From Lysobacterales bacterium (GTDB lineage: Bacteria; Pseudomonadota; Gammaproteobacteria; Xanthomonadales; Xanthomonadaceae): DNA of 64,000 nucleotides. This document shows positions 1 to 9,855 of this stretch, in pieces (the first letter of the stretch is position 1; every line of letters starts with the position of its first letter). The notes under the pieces are model-generated. The model saw nothing but the letters and a program-made list of their open reading frames with translations. It did no database searches and had not been told where the DNA came from. The stretch is taken from NCBI GenBank assembly GCA_017302135.1, contig JAFLDZ010000015.1:1-64000 (forward strand), written 5' to 3'. A program made the translations under genes and the position numbers.

Positions 1-2
1 CC

Positions 3-104
<102 letters not shown>

Positions 105-140
105 CAGGCAACACAGTTGCTCATCCGGCGCTTCGCGCCA

Positions 141-166
141 CCTTCTCCCTGCGAGCGGGGAGAAGG
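141..166. repeat. Short palindromic intergenic repeat
   Basis: CCTTCTCCC (141-149) pairs with GGGAGAAGG (158-166) around a TGCGAGCG loop. A related CTCTCCCC/GGGGAGAG hairpin lies at 24987-25015. Such intergenic dyads are common in xanthomonad genomes. Here it separates the IS110 remnant from the tsf terminator. Confidence 0.5.
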
Positions 167-202
167 AGAGCACAGCGAGTGTCCGGGCATCGAGCAGGCA
201 AC

Positions 203-228
203 AAAAAACCCGCAGTCGCCTGCGGGTT
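203..228 (-). terminator. Rho-independent terminator of rpsB-tsf
   Basis: On the minus strand AACCCGCA and TGCGGGTT form an 8-bp stem around a 6-nt loop, followed by a run of six T. It lies about 30 bp after the tsf stop codon, where the operon should end. Confidence 0.85.
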
Positions 229-258
229 CTTCGTGTGCGCGTTCGCGTCGGAAAGCGA

Positions 259-1137
259 TCAGACCTGCATCGCCTTCGCCACTTCGGCGGCGTAGTCTTC
301 CACCACTTTCTCGACGCCTTCGCCCACGGCCAGACGCTGGAAGCCGGTGACATCGGCGCCGGCGGCCTTCACCGCAGCTTCGACCGTCTGCTCGGTGTTC
401 AGCACGTAGGGCTGGCCGTACAGGGTGTTCTCGTTGACGATCTTGGCGATCTTGCCGCCGATGATTTTTTCGAGGATGTCGGCCGGCTTCGCCTTGTCCT
501 TGTCGGTCATCTTCGCCAGTTCGATTTCCTTTTCCTTCGCGATGAACTCGGCCGGCACGTCGCTGGCCTTGTTGTGCGGCGGATTCATGGCAGCCACGTG
601 CATCGCGATGCCGCGGGCGAGGTCGGCGTTGCCGCCCTTGAGATCGACCAGCACGCCGATCTTGCCGCTGTGGACGTAGGCGGCGACGTTGTCGGCGCTG
701 TCGACGCGGGCCATGCGGCGGACCTGCACGTTTTCGCCGACTTTCGATACCAGCGCGGCGCGCGCGTCTTCGACGGTTTCGCCCGAGGCGATCTTCGCCG
801 ACTTCAGCGCTTCGACATCGGCGGCGCCGGAGGCCAGTGCGGCCTTGGCGACGGCGTCGATGAAGGCCAGGAAGTTGTCGTCCTTGGCCACGAAGTCGGT
901 TTCGGAATTGATCTCGACCAGCACGGCCTTGCCGCCGTCCTGGGCCATCGCGATGCGGCCTTCGGCGGTCACGCGGTCGGCTTTCTTGCCGACCTTGATG
1001 ATGCCCTGCTTGCGCAGCCACTCGGCGGACGTTTCGAGATCGCCGTTGTTTTCGGTGAGCGCTTTCTTGCACTCCATCATCCCGGCGCCGGTGCGCTCGC
1101 GCAGTTCCTTGACCAGGGAGGCGGTGATTTCAGCCAT
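259..1137 (-). CDS. tsf: Elongation factor Ts
   Basis: Guanine-nucleotide exchange factor that releases GDP from EF-Tu in the cytoplasm during translation elongation. The 292 residues are the normal length for the family. The N-terminal UBA-like helical module (about 1-45, with [15 protein letters not shown]) is followed by the TDFVA signature at residues 80-84, whose Asp and Phe enter the EF-Tu nucleotide site in E. coli. The rest matches the core and C-terminal dimerisation regions. It lies downstream of rpsB on the same strand with a 161-bp gap, the classical rpsB-tsf operon, and is followed by a strong intrinsic terminator. Confidence 0.97.
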   Translation of the reverse strand: MAEITASLVKELRERTGAGMMECKKALTENNGDLETSAEWLRKQGIIKVGKKADRVTAEGRIAMAQDGGKAVLVEINSETDFVAKDDNFLAFIDAVAKAALASGAADVEALKSAKIASGETVEDARAALVSKVGENVQVRRMARVDSADNVAAYVHSGKIGVLVDLKGGNADLARGIAMHVAAMNPPHNKASDVPAEFIAKEKEIELAKMTDKDKAKPADILEKIIGGKIAKIVNENTLYGQPYVLNTEQTVEAAVKAAGADVTGFQRLAVGEGVEKVVEDYAAEVAKAMQV

Positions 1138-1160
1138 TGCAAACCTCGATATGAATCAAT

Positions 1161-1186
1161 GTAGGGCGGACCCAGGCCCGCCGTAG
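1161..1186. repeat. REP-like palindrome between rpsB and tsf
   Basis: GTAGGGCGG and CCGCC flank a short centre, and GTAG recurs on the far side. GTAG-bordered GC-rich stems resemble the REP elements of Stenotrophomonas and its relatives. It lies in the transcribed spacer of the rpsB-tsf operon and could adjust the S2:EF-Ts ratio; that effect is inference. Confidence 0.4.
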
Positions 1187-1298
1187 AGACGCCGGTTTCC
1201 CGGGCATGCGATGCAGGCCGGAACGCGACGGTGTGGTAACTGCGGCCGCGCAGTGTCGCGTGGCCGCATGACTTGCCGATGACGCGGGGCCGAGGGTG

Positions 1299-2189
<891 letters not shown>

Positions 2190-2504
2190 TGGGAAACTCC
2201 GAATGATGGAACCTGCCGCCGGGGCCGCATTGCGGCCGGATGAAGGCGGTGCGCCCGCCGTGAGGCGGAGCGCGTGGTTCCGGGGTTGGGCCTCCCCGCT
2301 GCGCCGTAGCCAGATCCTTCGCGATGGATTGCGAAAGACACCCCGGTACGGAGAGTTGCGGCGGGTGTGGATTCAACGGTGACGCCCGTTGTCGGCGGTA
2401 TGGCCGGCCTTGGCCGGTGCACAACCCGCCGATTCTAGCCGTAACAGAGGGTTGCGGACAAGTCGAGAGGGGCGGAAACCGCCTGAATGGGCAATAATGC
2501 GGCC
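2190..2504. promoter_or_regulatory. Divergent intergenic region between rpsB and map
   Basis: These 315 bp must hold the promoters of rpsB-tsf (leftward) and map-glnD (rightward). On the rpsB side there are several GC-rich self-complementary stretches (around 2216-2235 and 2250-2290), compatible with the structured S2 autoregulatory leader known in other gammaproteobacteria. I could not identify convincing -35/-10 pairs, and no gene is supported here. Confidence 0.35.
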
Positions 2505-3281
2505 ATGGCCATGACCATCAAAACCCCAGAAGACATCGAACGCATGCGCGTAGCCGGCCGCCTGGCGGCCGAGGTGCTGCAGATCGTCGCCCCGCACGTG
2601 AAGCCCGGTGTCAGTACCGGCGAACTGGACCGCATCTGCCACGACCACATCGTGAACGTGCAGCAGGCGATCCCGGCCAACGTCGGCTACCGCGGCTTCC
2701 CGGCCACCGTCTGCACCTCGGTCAACAACGTGATCTGCCACGGTATTCCCGGGCCGACCAAGGTGCTGAAGGAGGGCGACATCATCAATATCGATGTCAC
2801 CGTGATCAAGGACGGCTGGCACGGCGACACCAGCCGCATGTACTACGTGGGCACGCCCTCGGTGATGGCCAAGCGGCTGGTCGAAGTGACCCGCGAGGCG
2901 ATGTTCCGCGGCATCCGCACCGTGAAGCCGGGGGCCACGCTCGGCGATATCGGCCATGCCATCCAGACCTATGCCGAAGCCGAACGTTTCTCGGTGGTCC
3001 GCGAATACTGCGGTCACGGCATCGGCCGGGTGTATCACGAAGACCCGCAGGTGCTGCATTACGGTCGCCCCGGCGAAGGGCTGGTGCTGAAGCCCGGCAT
3101 GACTTTCACCATCGAGCCGATGATCAACGAAGGCGCGCGCCACACCCGGCTGATGCCCGATGGCTGGACCGTGGTCACCAAGGACCGCACCCTGTCGGCG
3201 CAGTGGGAACACACGGTGACCGTGACCGAGACCGGCGTCGAAATCCTGACCCGTCTGCCCGGCGACGACAACGACCTCTGA
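2505..3281 (+). CDS. map: Methionine aminopeptidase, type I
   Basis: Cytosolic metalloenzyme removing the initiator Met from nascent proteins. The 258 residues align without gaps to E. coli MAP numbering: His79, Asp97, Asp108, His171, Glu204 and Glu235 are all present, giving the complete dinuclear metal site. The start at 2505 gives MAMTIKTPEDIERM, matching the family N-terminus. In-frame ATGs at 2487 and 2511 are alternatives. It is divergent from rpsB and lies 4 bp before glnD, so the two are probably cotranscribed. Confidence 0.96.
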   Translation: MAMTIKTPEDIERMRVAGRLAAEVLQIVAPHVKPGVSTGELDRICHDHIVNVQQAIPANVGYRGFPATVCTSVNNVICHGIPGPTKVLKEGDIINIDVTVIKDGWHGDTSRMYYVGTPSVMAKRLVEVTREAMFRGIRTVKPGATLGDIGHAIQTYAEAERFSVVREYCGHGIGRVYHEDPQVLHYGRPGEGLVLKPGMTFTIEPMINEGARHTRLMPDGWTVVTKDRTLSAQWEHTVTVTETGVEILTRLPGDDNDL

Positions 3282-3285
3282 GCCG

Positions 3286-5919
3286 ATGAGCATGGCCGCC
3301 CCCACGCATCCGGCCGGCAGTTCCATCCCTTCGACGCCCGATGGCGACGCCGCGTGGACGGCTGCGGCCAGAGCGTCGCTGGCGCAGGCCGATGCGCGGC
3401 TGGCGGCGCAGTTCGATCAGAGCGACGATGTCGACCGGCTGGTCGGGCAGCGCGCGACCGCAGTCGACGCATTGATCCGCGACACCTGGTCGCGCTGCGT
3501 GCCGGCCGATGCCGGGTTGGCGCTGTTCGCGATCGGCGGCTACGGCCGCGGCGAACTGTTTCCGCAATCCGATATCGATCTGCTGGTGCTGGCGGGCGAC
3601 GATGCGCAACAGACGCACCGCGATGCGCTGGCGCGGTTTCTCGCGCTGCTGTGGGATGCCGGTCTGCAGGCCAGTCAGGCGGTGCGCTCGCCCGCACAAT
3701 GCACCGAAGCCTCCGCCGACCAGACCGTGTTGACCGCGATGATGGAATGGCGCGTGTTGTTTGCCGATGAGACTGCTCAGAACGCACTGCGTGGTGCGAT
3801 CTCGCCGGATCGGGTCTGGCCGGCGGGCGAGTTCTTCCGCGCCAAGGTGCAGGAACAGGCGCAGCGGCACGCGCGCTTCGGCGACACCGCCGACAATCTC
3901 GAACCGAATCTGAAGGACGGCCCGGGCGGTCTGCGCGATATCCAGACCTTGCGCTGGATGGCGCAGCGGCTGCTGGGCAGCGGCAATCTCGAATCGATGC
4001 TGGCGTTCGGCCAGATCGGCGCGGTCGAATTCGATACGCTGGAGCGCGAACGCAAAGCGCTGTCGCGGCTGCGCTTCGGGCTGCATCTGGTCGCGAAACG
4101 CCGCGAAGAACGTCTGCGCTTCGATTACCAGAAGCTGCTCGCAGCCCGTCTTGGCCATACCGACGATGCCGACAATCTTGCGGTCGAACAGATGATGCAG
4201 GGTTTCTACCGCAGCGCCGGCCGCGTGCTGCGCATCAACGATCGCCTGCTGCAGCGCTTCGAGGAACAGATCGAAGGCGAGGGCGAGATCGAAACCCTGG
4301 ACGATCACTTCGAACTGCGTCGCGGCTATCTCGCGGTGCGCGACCGCGCGTGGCTGCTGCGCGGCACCGCGCAGGTGTTCGCGCTGTTCTCGGCGTGGGC
4401 GTCGAATCCGCGAATCCGCGGTCTGCATTCGATGACCGCATGGACGCTGGCCGAGACGCTGCAGAAGATTTCGCCTTATCAAGAGACCGATCACCTGCTG
4501 CGCCAGCAGTTCCTCGATCTGCTGCGCGGTCCGCAGCCGGTGAAGGTGCTGGAGCGCATGGCGCGGTTGGGCGTGCTCGGGCGCTGGATTCCGGCGTTCG
4601 CGCAGGTCTCCGGGCGCATGCAATTCGATCTGTTTCATGTCTACACGGTCGATCAGCACACGCTGGCGGTGCTGCGCAATCTCGCGATCTTCGCCAACGC
4701 GACCCAGGACGAGCGTTTCTCGACCGCGCATACGGTGTGGCCGTCGCTGCGCAAACCGGAACTGCTGTTGATCGCGGGTCTGTTCCACGATATCGGCAAG
4801 GGCCGGGGTGGCGATCACTCCGAACTCGGCGCGGTCGATGCGCGCGAATTCTGTCTTGCGCATGGCTTGTCCGAAGCCGATACCGCGCTGATCGAATGGC
4901 TGGTGCGCAAGCATCTGCTGATGTCGGTGACTGCGCAGAAGCAGGACATCACCGATCCTGCGGTGATCCACCGTTTCGCTGGCGAAGTCGCCGATCGTCA
5001 GCGGCTGGATCACCTGTATCTGCTGACCTGCGCCGATATCGCCGGTACGTCGCCGAAACTGTGGAATGCGTGGAAAGACCGGTTGCTCGCCGATCTGCAT
5101 ACCGCCACGCGCTTCGCGCTGCGTCGCGGTCTGGAACATCCGGTCGCGGCCGACGAGCGCATCGTCGAGAACCAGAACGTCGCCCGCAATCTGCTGATCG
5201 ATCAGGGCTTCGACGATGCCGCGGTCGACGCGATCTTCGCGCGCATGCCGCGCGAGAATTTCCTGCGCAGCCGACCGGACCAGATCGTCTGGCAGGCGAC
5301 GGTACTGCATGGCAGCACGCCCGGCGATATCGTCGCTCGGACGCGTCTGCTGCGCGGTCGTGGCGGCGGTTACGAAGTATTCGTGCATACGCCCGACCGC
5401 GATGGCCTGTTCGCGGCGATCGTCATCACCCTCGACCGTCTGGGGCTGGCGATCCAGCAGGCGCGCGCGCTCGATGGCCCGCAAGGGCTGATCTTCGACA
5501 CCTTCCACGTGCTGCCGAGCGATCCGCAGCACGCGCCGGCGGTCGAACAGATCGAATCGAGTCTGCGCCGCGCGCTGTCCGGCGATCTCGACCGGCTGCT
5601 GCCGTCGCGTCGCGCGCAGCCGCGCCATCTCAAACATTTCCGGATCGCGCCGCGCATCGGCCTGGAACCTGCGGCCAACGGTCGGAGCACGCGGATGAGC
5701 CTGATCTGTACCGACCGCCCCGGGCTGCTCGCCGATGTCACCCACGTACTGCGTCAACAGCATGTGCGCGTGCACGATGCGCGCATCGCGACCTTCGGCG
5801 AGCGCGCGGAAGATTTGTTCCTGATCGCGAATGCCCACGACCAACCGCTCGACGAATCGCAGGCCGAAGCCTTGCGCGCCGCGCTGCAGGCGTCGCTGGA
5901 CAGCGCGGTCCCCGCTTGA
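3286..5919 (+). CDS. glnD: Bifunctional [protein-PII] uridylyltransferase/uridylyl-removing enzyme
   Basis: Main glutamine sensor of the cell: it uridylylates PII when glutamine is low and deuridylylates it when glutamine is high. The 877 residues are the normal length. The nucleotidyltransferase motif [19 protein letters not shown] begins near residue 84. The HD phosphohydrolase motif [17 protein letters not shown] lies near residue 500. Two ACT domains follow, starting at about 693 ([15 protein letters not shown]) and about 801 ([17 protein letters not shown]), and would bind glutamine. All four modules look intact. It follows map closely and is 34 bp upstream of dapD. Confidence 0.97.
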   Translation: MSMAAPTHPAGSSIPSTPDGDAAWTAAARASLAQADARLAAQFDQSDDVDRLVGQRATAVDALIRDTWSRCVPADAGLALFAIGGYGRGELFPQSDIDLLVLAGDDAQQTHRDALARFLALLWDAGLQASQAVRSPAQCTEASADQTVLTAMMEWRVLFADETAQNALRGAISPDRVWPAGEFFRAKVQEQAQRHARFGDTADNLEPNLKDGPGGLRDIQTLRWMAQRLLGSGNLESMLAFGQIGAVEFDTLERERKALSRLRFGLHLVAKRREERLRFDYQKLLAARLGHTDDADNLAVEQMMQGFYRSAGRVLRINDRLLQRFEEQIEGEGEIETLDDHFELRRGYLAVRDRAWLLRGTAQVFALFSAWASNPRIRGLHSMTAWTLAETLQKISPYQETDHLLRQQFLDLLRGPQPVKVLERMARLGVLGRWIPAFAQVSGRMQFDLFHVYTVDQHTLAVLRNLAIFANATQDERFSTAHTVWPSLRKPELLLIAGLFHDIGKGRGGDHSELGAVDAREFCLAHGLSEADTALIEWLVRKHLLMSVTAQKQDITDPAVIHRFAGEVADRQRLDHLYLLTCADIAGTSPKLWNAWKDRLLADLHTATRFALRRGLEHPVAADERIVENQNVARNLLIDQGFDDAAVDAIFARMPRENFLRSRPDQIVWQATVLHGSTPGDIVARTRLLRGRGGGYEVFVHTPDRDGLFAAIVITLDRLGLAIQQARALDGPQGLIFDTFHVLPSDPQHAPAVEQIESSLRRALSGDLDRLLPSRRAQPRHLKHFRIAPRIGLEPAANGRSTRMSLICTDRPGLLADVTHVLRQQHVRVHDARIATFGERAEDLFLIANAHDQPLDESQAEALRAALQASLDSAVPA

Positions 5920-5953
5920 ACCCGACTCCCACCGACGAAGATTCCCCCATCGC

Positions 5954-6799
5954 ATGAACAATGTTTCCGCCATCGAACTGCAGTCCATCATCGACAGCGC
6001 TTGGGACCGTCGCAACGAGCTCGGCGCCGACGACATCACCGCCAGCGTGCGTCCCGCCGTCGACCGCGTCATCGTCGGTCTTGAAGCCGGCGAGTTCCGC
6101 GTCGCCGCGCCGGACGGGCAGGGCCGCTGGACGGTCAACGAATGGCTGAAAAAAGCGGTGCTGCTGTTCTTCCGCACCCAGGAGATGCAACTCATCGACG
6201 CGCAGCCCGCGCCGTTCTGGGACAAGGTGCCGGCGCGGTTCGAAGGTTTCGCCGAAGCCGATTTCCGCGCGCTCGGCGTGCGCGTGGTGCCGGGCGCGAT
6301 CGCGCGTCGCGGCGCGCACATCGCCAAGGACGTTGTACTGATGCCGAGCTTCGTCAACATCGGCGCCTACGTCGGCGAAGGCACCATGGTCGATACCTGG
6401 GCCACGGTCGGCAGCTGCGCGCAGATCGGCAGACACTGCCACCTTTCCGGCGGCGCAGGCATCGGCGGTGTGCTCGAACCGCTGCAGGCATCGCCGACCA
6501 TCATCGAAGACCATTGCTTCATCGGTGCGCGGTCGGAAGTGGTCGAAGGTTTCGTGGTCGGCCATCACAGCGTGATCGGCATGGGCGTGTTCCTCGGACA
6601 GAGCACGCGCGTCTACAACCGCGCCACCGGCGAAGTGTCCTACGGCTCGGTACCGCCCGGCAGCGTCGTCGTTTCCGGTCAGCTACCCGCTGCCGACGGC
6701 TCGCATTCGCTGTACTGCGCGGTGATCGTGAAGCAGGTGGACGAGAAGACCCGGAGCAAGACTTCGATCAACGAATTGCTGCGCGGATTGGCGGAATGA
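5954..6799 (+). CDS. dapD: 2,3,4,5-tetrahydropyridine-2,6-dicarboxylate N-succinyltransferase
   Basis: Succinylates tetrahydrodipicolinate in the succinylase branch to meso-diaminopimelate and lysine. The chosen start gives [20 protein letters not shown] and a 281-residue protein; a longer upstream frame would overlap glnD and lacks family similarity. Visible features are the N-terminal helical domain, left-handed beta-helix hexapeptide repeats (about 100-240, for example [20 protein letters not shown]), the GARSEVVEG stretch and the terminal [13 protein letters not shown]. With dapE downstream it defines the DAP block. Its stop overlaps the next start by 4 nt. Confidence 0.95.
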   Translation: MNNVSAIELQSIIDSAWDRRNELGADDITASVRPAVDRVIVGLEAGEFRVAAPDGQGRWTVNEWLKKAVLLFFRTQEMQLIDAQPAPFWDKVPARFEGFAEADFRALGVRVVPGAIARRGAHIAKDVVLMPSFVNIGAYVGEGTMVDTWATVGSCAQIGRHCHLSGGAGIGGVLEPLQASPTIIEDHCFIGARSEVVEGFVVGHHSVIGMGVFLGQSTRVYNRATGEVSYGSVPPGSVVVSGQLPAADGSHSLYCAVIVKQVDEKTRSKTSINELLRGLAE

Positions 6800-7275
6800 G
6801 TGGCGAAAAGCTCTCGGGCGGCACTTTTTTCCTCAAGCGGATTCTTCCGGCGATCTGGATCGGATTTCTGTTGCTTTTCGCGATCATGGCATTCGTTTCA
6901 GGCGGTGATGAAAACGAGGAGCCGCTGCCATTGCTGTTGATGCCGGTGGCCATGGCCGCATTCGGTGTTTTCATGTTCAAGAAATTGGTGTGGGACTTGG
7001 CCGACGACGTGTCCTTGGCCGGCGACGCGCTGATCGTGCGCAAGGGTGGCATCGAAGAACGGATAAGGCTGGCGGAGATCATGAATGTCAGCGTGACGCA
7101 GATGACCAACCCGACGCGGATCTCGCTGCGATTGCGGAAAAAGTGCAGGCTGGGCGATGAGATCGTGTTCATGCCGAAGTCGGAATTCCGGTTCAACCCC
7201 TTCGCCAGAAACAAGGTGGGCGAGAAATTGATCCTGCTTGTGGATCGCGCCCGGCAAACGGAAACAATGCGATGA
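6796..7275 (+). CDS. Small membrane protein of unknown function within the dap block
   Basis: 159 residues. Two hydrophobic segments (about 14-35 and 47-62) near the N-terminus would form a membrane hairpin, followed by a soluble domain with alternating hydrophobic residues ([26 protein letters not shown]). This resembles the membrane-plus-beta organisation of small PH-like (bPH) proteins, but I do not recognise a named family. It starts inside the dapD stop codon (ATGA) and its end overlaps yffB by 4 nt, so it is translationally coupled to the lysine genes. It contains Lys/Glu/Met-rich stretches and is slightly less GC-rich than its neighbours. Confidence 0.75.
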   Translation: MSGEKLSGGTFFLKRILPAIWIGFLLLFAIMAFVSGGDENEEPLPLLLMPVAMAAFGVFMFKKLVWDLADDVSLAGDALIVRKGGIEERIRLAEIMNVSVTQMTNPTRISLRLRKKCRLGDEIVFMPKSEFRFNPFARNKVGEKLILLVDRARQTETMR

Positions 7276-7631
7276 CGACACTCTACGGACTCAACAACTG
7301 CGATACCTGCAAGAAGGCCCGCAACTGGCTGAAGCGCTTCGAGATCGCGCACGACTTCGTCGATTACCGCGACCACCGCCAGTCGCCGGAGACTCTACTC
7401 GGATGGAAAGACGCGCTCGGAGGCTGGGAAGCGATGGTCAACAAATCGTCCACCACTTGGCGCACCTTGCCGGTGAATCGCAAGACGCCCGCCTCCGACG
7501 CCGAATGGAAGCTGCTGCTGAAGGAATATCCGCAGCTGATCCGCCGGCCGGTGGTGGTGACCGGCGATGGCCAGGTCACGCAGGGCTTCAGCGACAACGG
7601 CTTCAAGATTCGATTCGGAGTGGCGAAATGA
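7272..7631 (+). CDS. yffB: ArsC/Spx-family protein YffB
   Basis: Thioredoxin-fold protein of 119 residues of the ArsC-like family. It begins [20 protein letters not shown] with a Cys10-x-x-Cys13 pair and contains the VNKSSTTWR and the RRPVVV.....GF segments typical of the group. The family includes arsenate reductases and Spx, but YffB proteins bind glutathione and their cellular role is unsettled, so arsenate reduction should not be assumed. It sits between dapD and dapE with 4-nt overlaps, an arrangement seen in pseudomonads and xanthomonads. Confidence 0.85.
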   Translation: MTTLYGLNNCDTCKKARNWLKRFEIAHDFVDYRDHRQSPETLLGWKDALGGWEAMVNKSSTTWRTLPVNRKTPASDAEWKLLLKEYPQLIRRPVVVTGDGQVTQGFSDNGFKIRFGVAK

Positions 7632-8776
7632 GCGATGTGCTTGCGCTGACGCAGGACCTGATCGCACGTCGTTCGGTCACGCCCGACGACGCGGGCTGTC
7701 AGCAATTGCTGGCGCAGCGGCTGGCGCGCGTCGGCTTCCGCTGCGAGCATCTGCGCTACGGCCAGACCGACAATCTCTGGGCCGTGCATGGCGCGGGGTC
7801 CGCTGAAGACGCGGGGCCGGTGCTGGTATTGCTGGGGCATACTGATGTAGTGCCGTCGGGGCCGGTCGACGCATGGACGAGCGATCCGTTCGAGCCCGAG
7901 ATCCGCGACGGCGTACTGTACGGTCGCGGCGCCGCCGACATGAAGGGCAGCGTGGCCGCATTTGTGATTGCGCTTGAGCGCTTCGCTGTGGCCCATCCCG
8001 ATCATCGCGGCACGGTCGCGATGCTGCTGACTTCCGACGAAGAGGGCGATGCGCTCGATGGCGTGCCGAAGGTTGCGCAGTTGTTCCGCGAACGCGGCCA
8101 GCGCATCGACTGGTGCATCACCGGGGAGCCTTCATCGAAAGCGGTGCTCGGCGACCTGCTGCGCGTCGGTCGCCGCGGTACGCTGTCGGCGACGCTGACG
8201 ATCAAGGGCATTCAGGGCCATGTCGCCTATCCCGAGAAGGCGCGCAATCCGATCCACCAGGCCGCGCCTGCGATGCTGGAACTGTCGACGCGCGAATGGG
8301 ACAGCGGCTACGAGACCTTCCCGCCGACCAGTTTCCAGATCAGCAACGTGCATGCCGGTACCGGCGCCAACAACGTCATTCCCGGCGAGCTGCAGGTGTT
8401 GTTCAATCTCCGCTACAACCCGAGCTGGCGCGCCGAACAGCTCGAACGCGAGTGCGAAGCGATGCTGACCGCGCATGGGTTGGAATACGAGATCCGCTGG
8501 CATCGCGGCGGCGAACCGTTCTATACGCCCGAAGGCCAACTGCGGGCGACTGCGCGTGAAGTGCTGCGCGAATTCTCGGGCGATCTGCCCGAGGAAAGCA
8601 CCGCAGGCGGCACCTCCGATGCGCGCTTCATCGCGCCGCTGGGCGCGCACTGCGTCGAGATGGGGCCGGTCAATGCCAGCATCCACAAGGTCGACGAGCA
8701 CGTGTCGGTCGCCGATCTCGATCGCTTGCCGGAACTGTACTTCACGCTGATCGAGCGGATGTTGTGCCCGCGCTGA
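7628..8776 (+). CDS. dapE: Succinyl-diaminopimelate desuccinylase
   Basis: Zn-dependent M20-family hydrolase releasing succinate from N-succinyl-LL-DAP, giving LL-DAP for lysine and peptidoglycan. The start at 7628 ([19 protein letters not shown]) overlaps the yffB stop and gives 382 residues, normal for the family. Metal and catalytic motifs are present: [12 protein letters not shown] (His), [10 protein letters not shown] (Asp), TSDEEGDA (two Glu), GEPS, and the C-terminal HKVDEHV (His). The dimerisation domain between them carries the family sequence [17 protein letters not shown]. It ends inside the next gene. Confidence 0.96.
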   Translation: MSDVLALTQDLIARRSVTPDDAGCQQLLAQRLARVGFRCEHLRYGQTDNLWAVHGAGSAEDAGPVLVLLGHTDVVPSGPVDAWTSDPFEPEIRDGVLYGRGAADMKGSVAAFVIALERFAVAHPDHRGTVAMLLTSDEEGDALDGVPKVAQLFRERGQRIDWCITGEPSSKAVLGDLLRVGRRGTLSATLTIKGIQGHVAYPEKARNPIHQAAPAMLELSTREWDSGYETFPPTSFQISNVHAGTGANNVIPGELQVLFNLRYNPSWRAEQLERECEAMLTAHGLEYEIRWHRGGEPFYTPEGQLRATAREVLREFSGDLPEESTAGGTSDARFIAPLGAHCVEMGPVNASIHKVDEHVSVADLDRLPELYFTLIERMLCPR

Positions 8777-9582
8777 GCAGCACGATCGCGATCCGCGTCG
8801 TTCTGTCGGCGCTGTTGGCGTGCGCGCTCGCCTCCTGCAGTGGTGCCGAGGTCGTGGGGCCGAAGCAGACGGTGCTGATCGGTCCGCATCGATTGGCGGT
8901 CGATCTGTATCAGCCGCAGACACGACGCAGTGCGCGGCCTGCGGTGTTGATGGTGCACGGCGGCGGTTGGGCGGCGGGGGATCGTAGCGAACTGCGCGAT
9001 CTCGCCCATCTCGCCGCGCGGGAAGGCATGGTGGTACTCAGCATGGATTACCGCCTCACTTCGCAAGGCGCGCATTGGCCGGCGCCGGCCGAGGATGTCG
9101 CGACGGTGCTCGATTGGATGCGCGGACATGCCGGCGATCTGGGTATCGATGGTCGGCGGGTCGCGCTGCTCGGCGGTTCCGCCGGTGGGCATCTCGCGGC
9201 ATGGGTCGCGCGCGATCCCGATCCGAAAAAACGCCCGGACCGGCTGATCGTGCTGTGGGGGCCGTGGGATCTCGGACCGCTGCCCGACCATGCACCCGAC
9301 TGGGTGCGGCCGACGGTCGCGACGCTGTTGAATGGACAGCCGGCGCGCGATGCCTCGCCGTTGCATCATCTCGTGCGCGGCATGCCGCCGACGCTGATCG
9401 TGCATGGGACCGACGACGACATCGTGCCGATCAATCAGTCGCGACAGGCCTGCGCCGCTCTGCGTGCGCTCGACAACGAATGCGTGCTGGTCGAACTGCC
9501 GAAGCAGCGACACGCCCCCGAAGACCCCGCGCAGGTCCAGCGTGCGCTGGATGCGGTGCGCGAAAGTCTGTCCGCGTTGTGA
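8764..9582 (+). CDS. Lipoprotein alpha/beta-hydrolase (esterase/lipase of the HGGGW type)
   Basis: 272 residues starting with GTG, overlapping the dapE end by 13 nt. The N-terminus is a lipoprotein signal (hydrophobic stretch ending in LASC, lipidated Cys near residue 24), so it should be membrane-anchored facing the periplasm. The hydrolase core shows the oxyanion motif [10 protein letters not shown], the nucleophile elbow GGSAGG, an Asp in HGTDDDIVP and a terminal His in KQRHAPED, a complete triad. The substrate cannot be inferred. The family includes carboxylesterases and isoprenylcysteine methylesterase-like enzymes. Confidence 0.85.
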   Translation: MPALSSTIAIRVVLSALLACALASCSGAEVVGPKQTVLIGPHRLAVDLYQPQTRRSARPAVLMVHGGGWAAGDRSELRDLAHLAAREGMVVLSMDYRLTSQGAHWPAPAEDVATVLDWMRGHAGDLGIDGRRVALLGGSAGGHLAAWVARDPDPKKRPDRLIVLWGPWDLGPLPDHAPDWVRPTVATLLNGQPARDASPLHHLVRGMPPTLIVHGTDDDIVPINQSRQACAALRALDNECVLVELPKQRHAPEDPAQVQRALDAVRESLSAL

Positions 9583-9630
9583 TGGGCGCAGCATCTTCGT
9601 CCGGGAAGCCTAGATTCTTCGCAGGATCGC

Positions 9631-9660
9631 TTGCCAAACCTCTCGGGGCCGGGTTAGGGT
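9631..9660 (+). promoter_or_regulatory. Candidate promoter for the asnB leader transcript
   Basis: TTGCCA (9631-9636) and TAGGGT (9655-9660) are separated by 18 bp. The match to sigma-70 is modest. If used, transcription would start at or within a few bases of the leader-peptide ATG at 9667, so the leader could be translated from a leaderless transcript. Another promoter further upstream is possible. Confidence 0.3.
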
Positions 9661-9666
9661 TGGGCC

Positions 9667-9762
9667 ATGACCTCGCGTTCCGCCGCCGCCCGCAATCCCA
9701 ATCGCAGCAACAACTGCGGGAATAACCGTGCACACACACGGCGGGATGGCGACCAGGCATAA
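9667..9762 (+). CDS. Asparagine-rich leader peptide (putative attenuator) upstream of asnB
   Basis: A 31-codon frame (ATG to TAA) in the 273-bp gap before asnB. Residues 10-20 read NPNRSNNCGNN: six Asn in eleven positions, using both AAT and AAC, in a genome where Asn codons are scarce. The frame stops 25 bp before a perfect 10-bp intrinsic terminator (9788-9812), which precedes asnB by about 40 bp. That is the layout of ribosome-mediated attenuators of amino-acid biosynthesis genes (trp, his, leu, thr), with Asn as the sensed amino acid. Expression and regulation are inferred. The upstream purine stretch (TTAGGGTTGGG) is a weak ribosome site. Confidence 0.6.
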   Translation: MTSRSAAARNPNRSNNCGNNRAHTRRDGDQA

Positions 9763-9812
9763 GCGACAGAACAGGCCTGAAACCCAGAAACCCGCGCCGG
9801 AAGCGCGGGTTT
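9726..9812 (+). terminator. Intrinsic terminator of the asnB attenuator, with candidate alternative pairings
   Basis: AAACCCGCGC (9788-9797) and GCGCGGGTTT (9803-9812) form a perfect 10-bp stem with a CGGAA loop, followed by an imperfect U-tract (CGTGTTTCC). Upstream, CCGTG (9726-9730) can pair with CACGG (9737-9741) right after the last Asn codon, and GCGGG (9741-9745) can pair with CCCGC (9791-9795) in the terminator stem. A ribosome stalled on the Asn codons would cover the first segment and favour the second pairing, preventing termination. The folding was done by eye. Confidence 0.65.
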
Positions 9813-9855
9813 CGTGTTTCCGGGGCCAGTGAAACCAAACCCAAGGAGCTTTACG

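Noticed and set aside
3175..6360. Very long minus-strand frame opposite glnD and dapD
   Set aside because: It is antisense to two well-supported genes and lacks any recognisable domain. Such frames arise from GC-rich third-position bias.
7272..7631. Arsenate resistance gene
   Set aside because: The ArsC-like protein sits inside the DAP block with no arsB or arsR next to it, so YffB is a better name.
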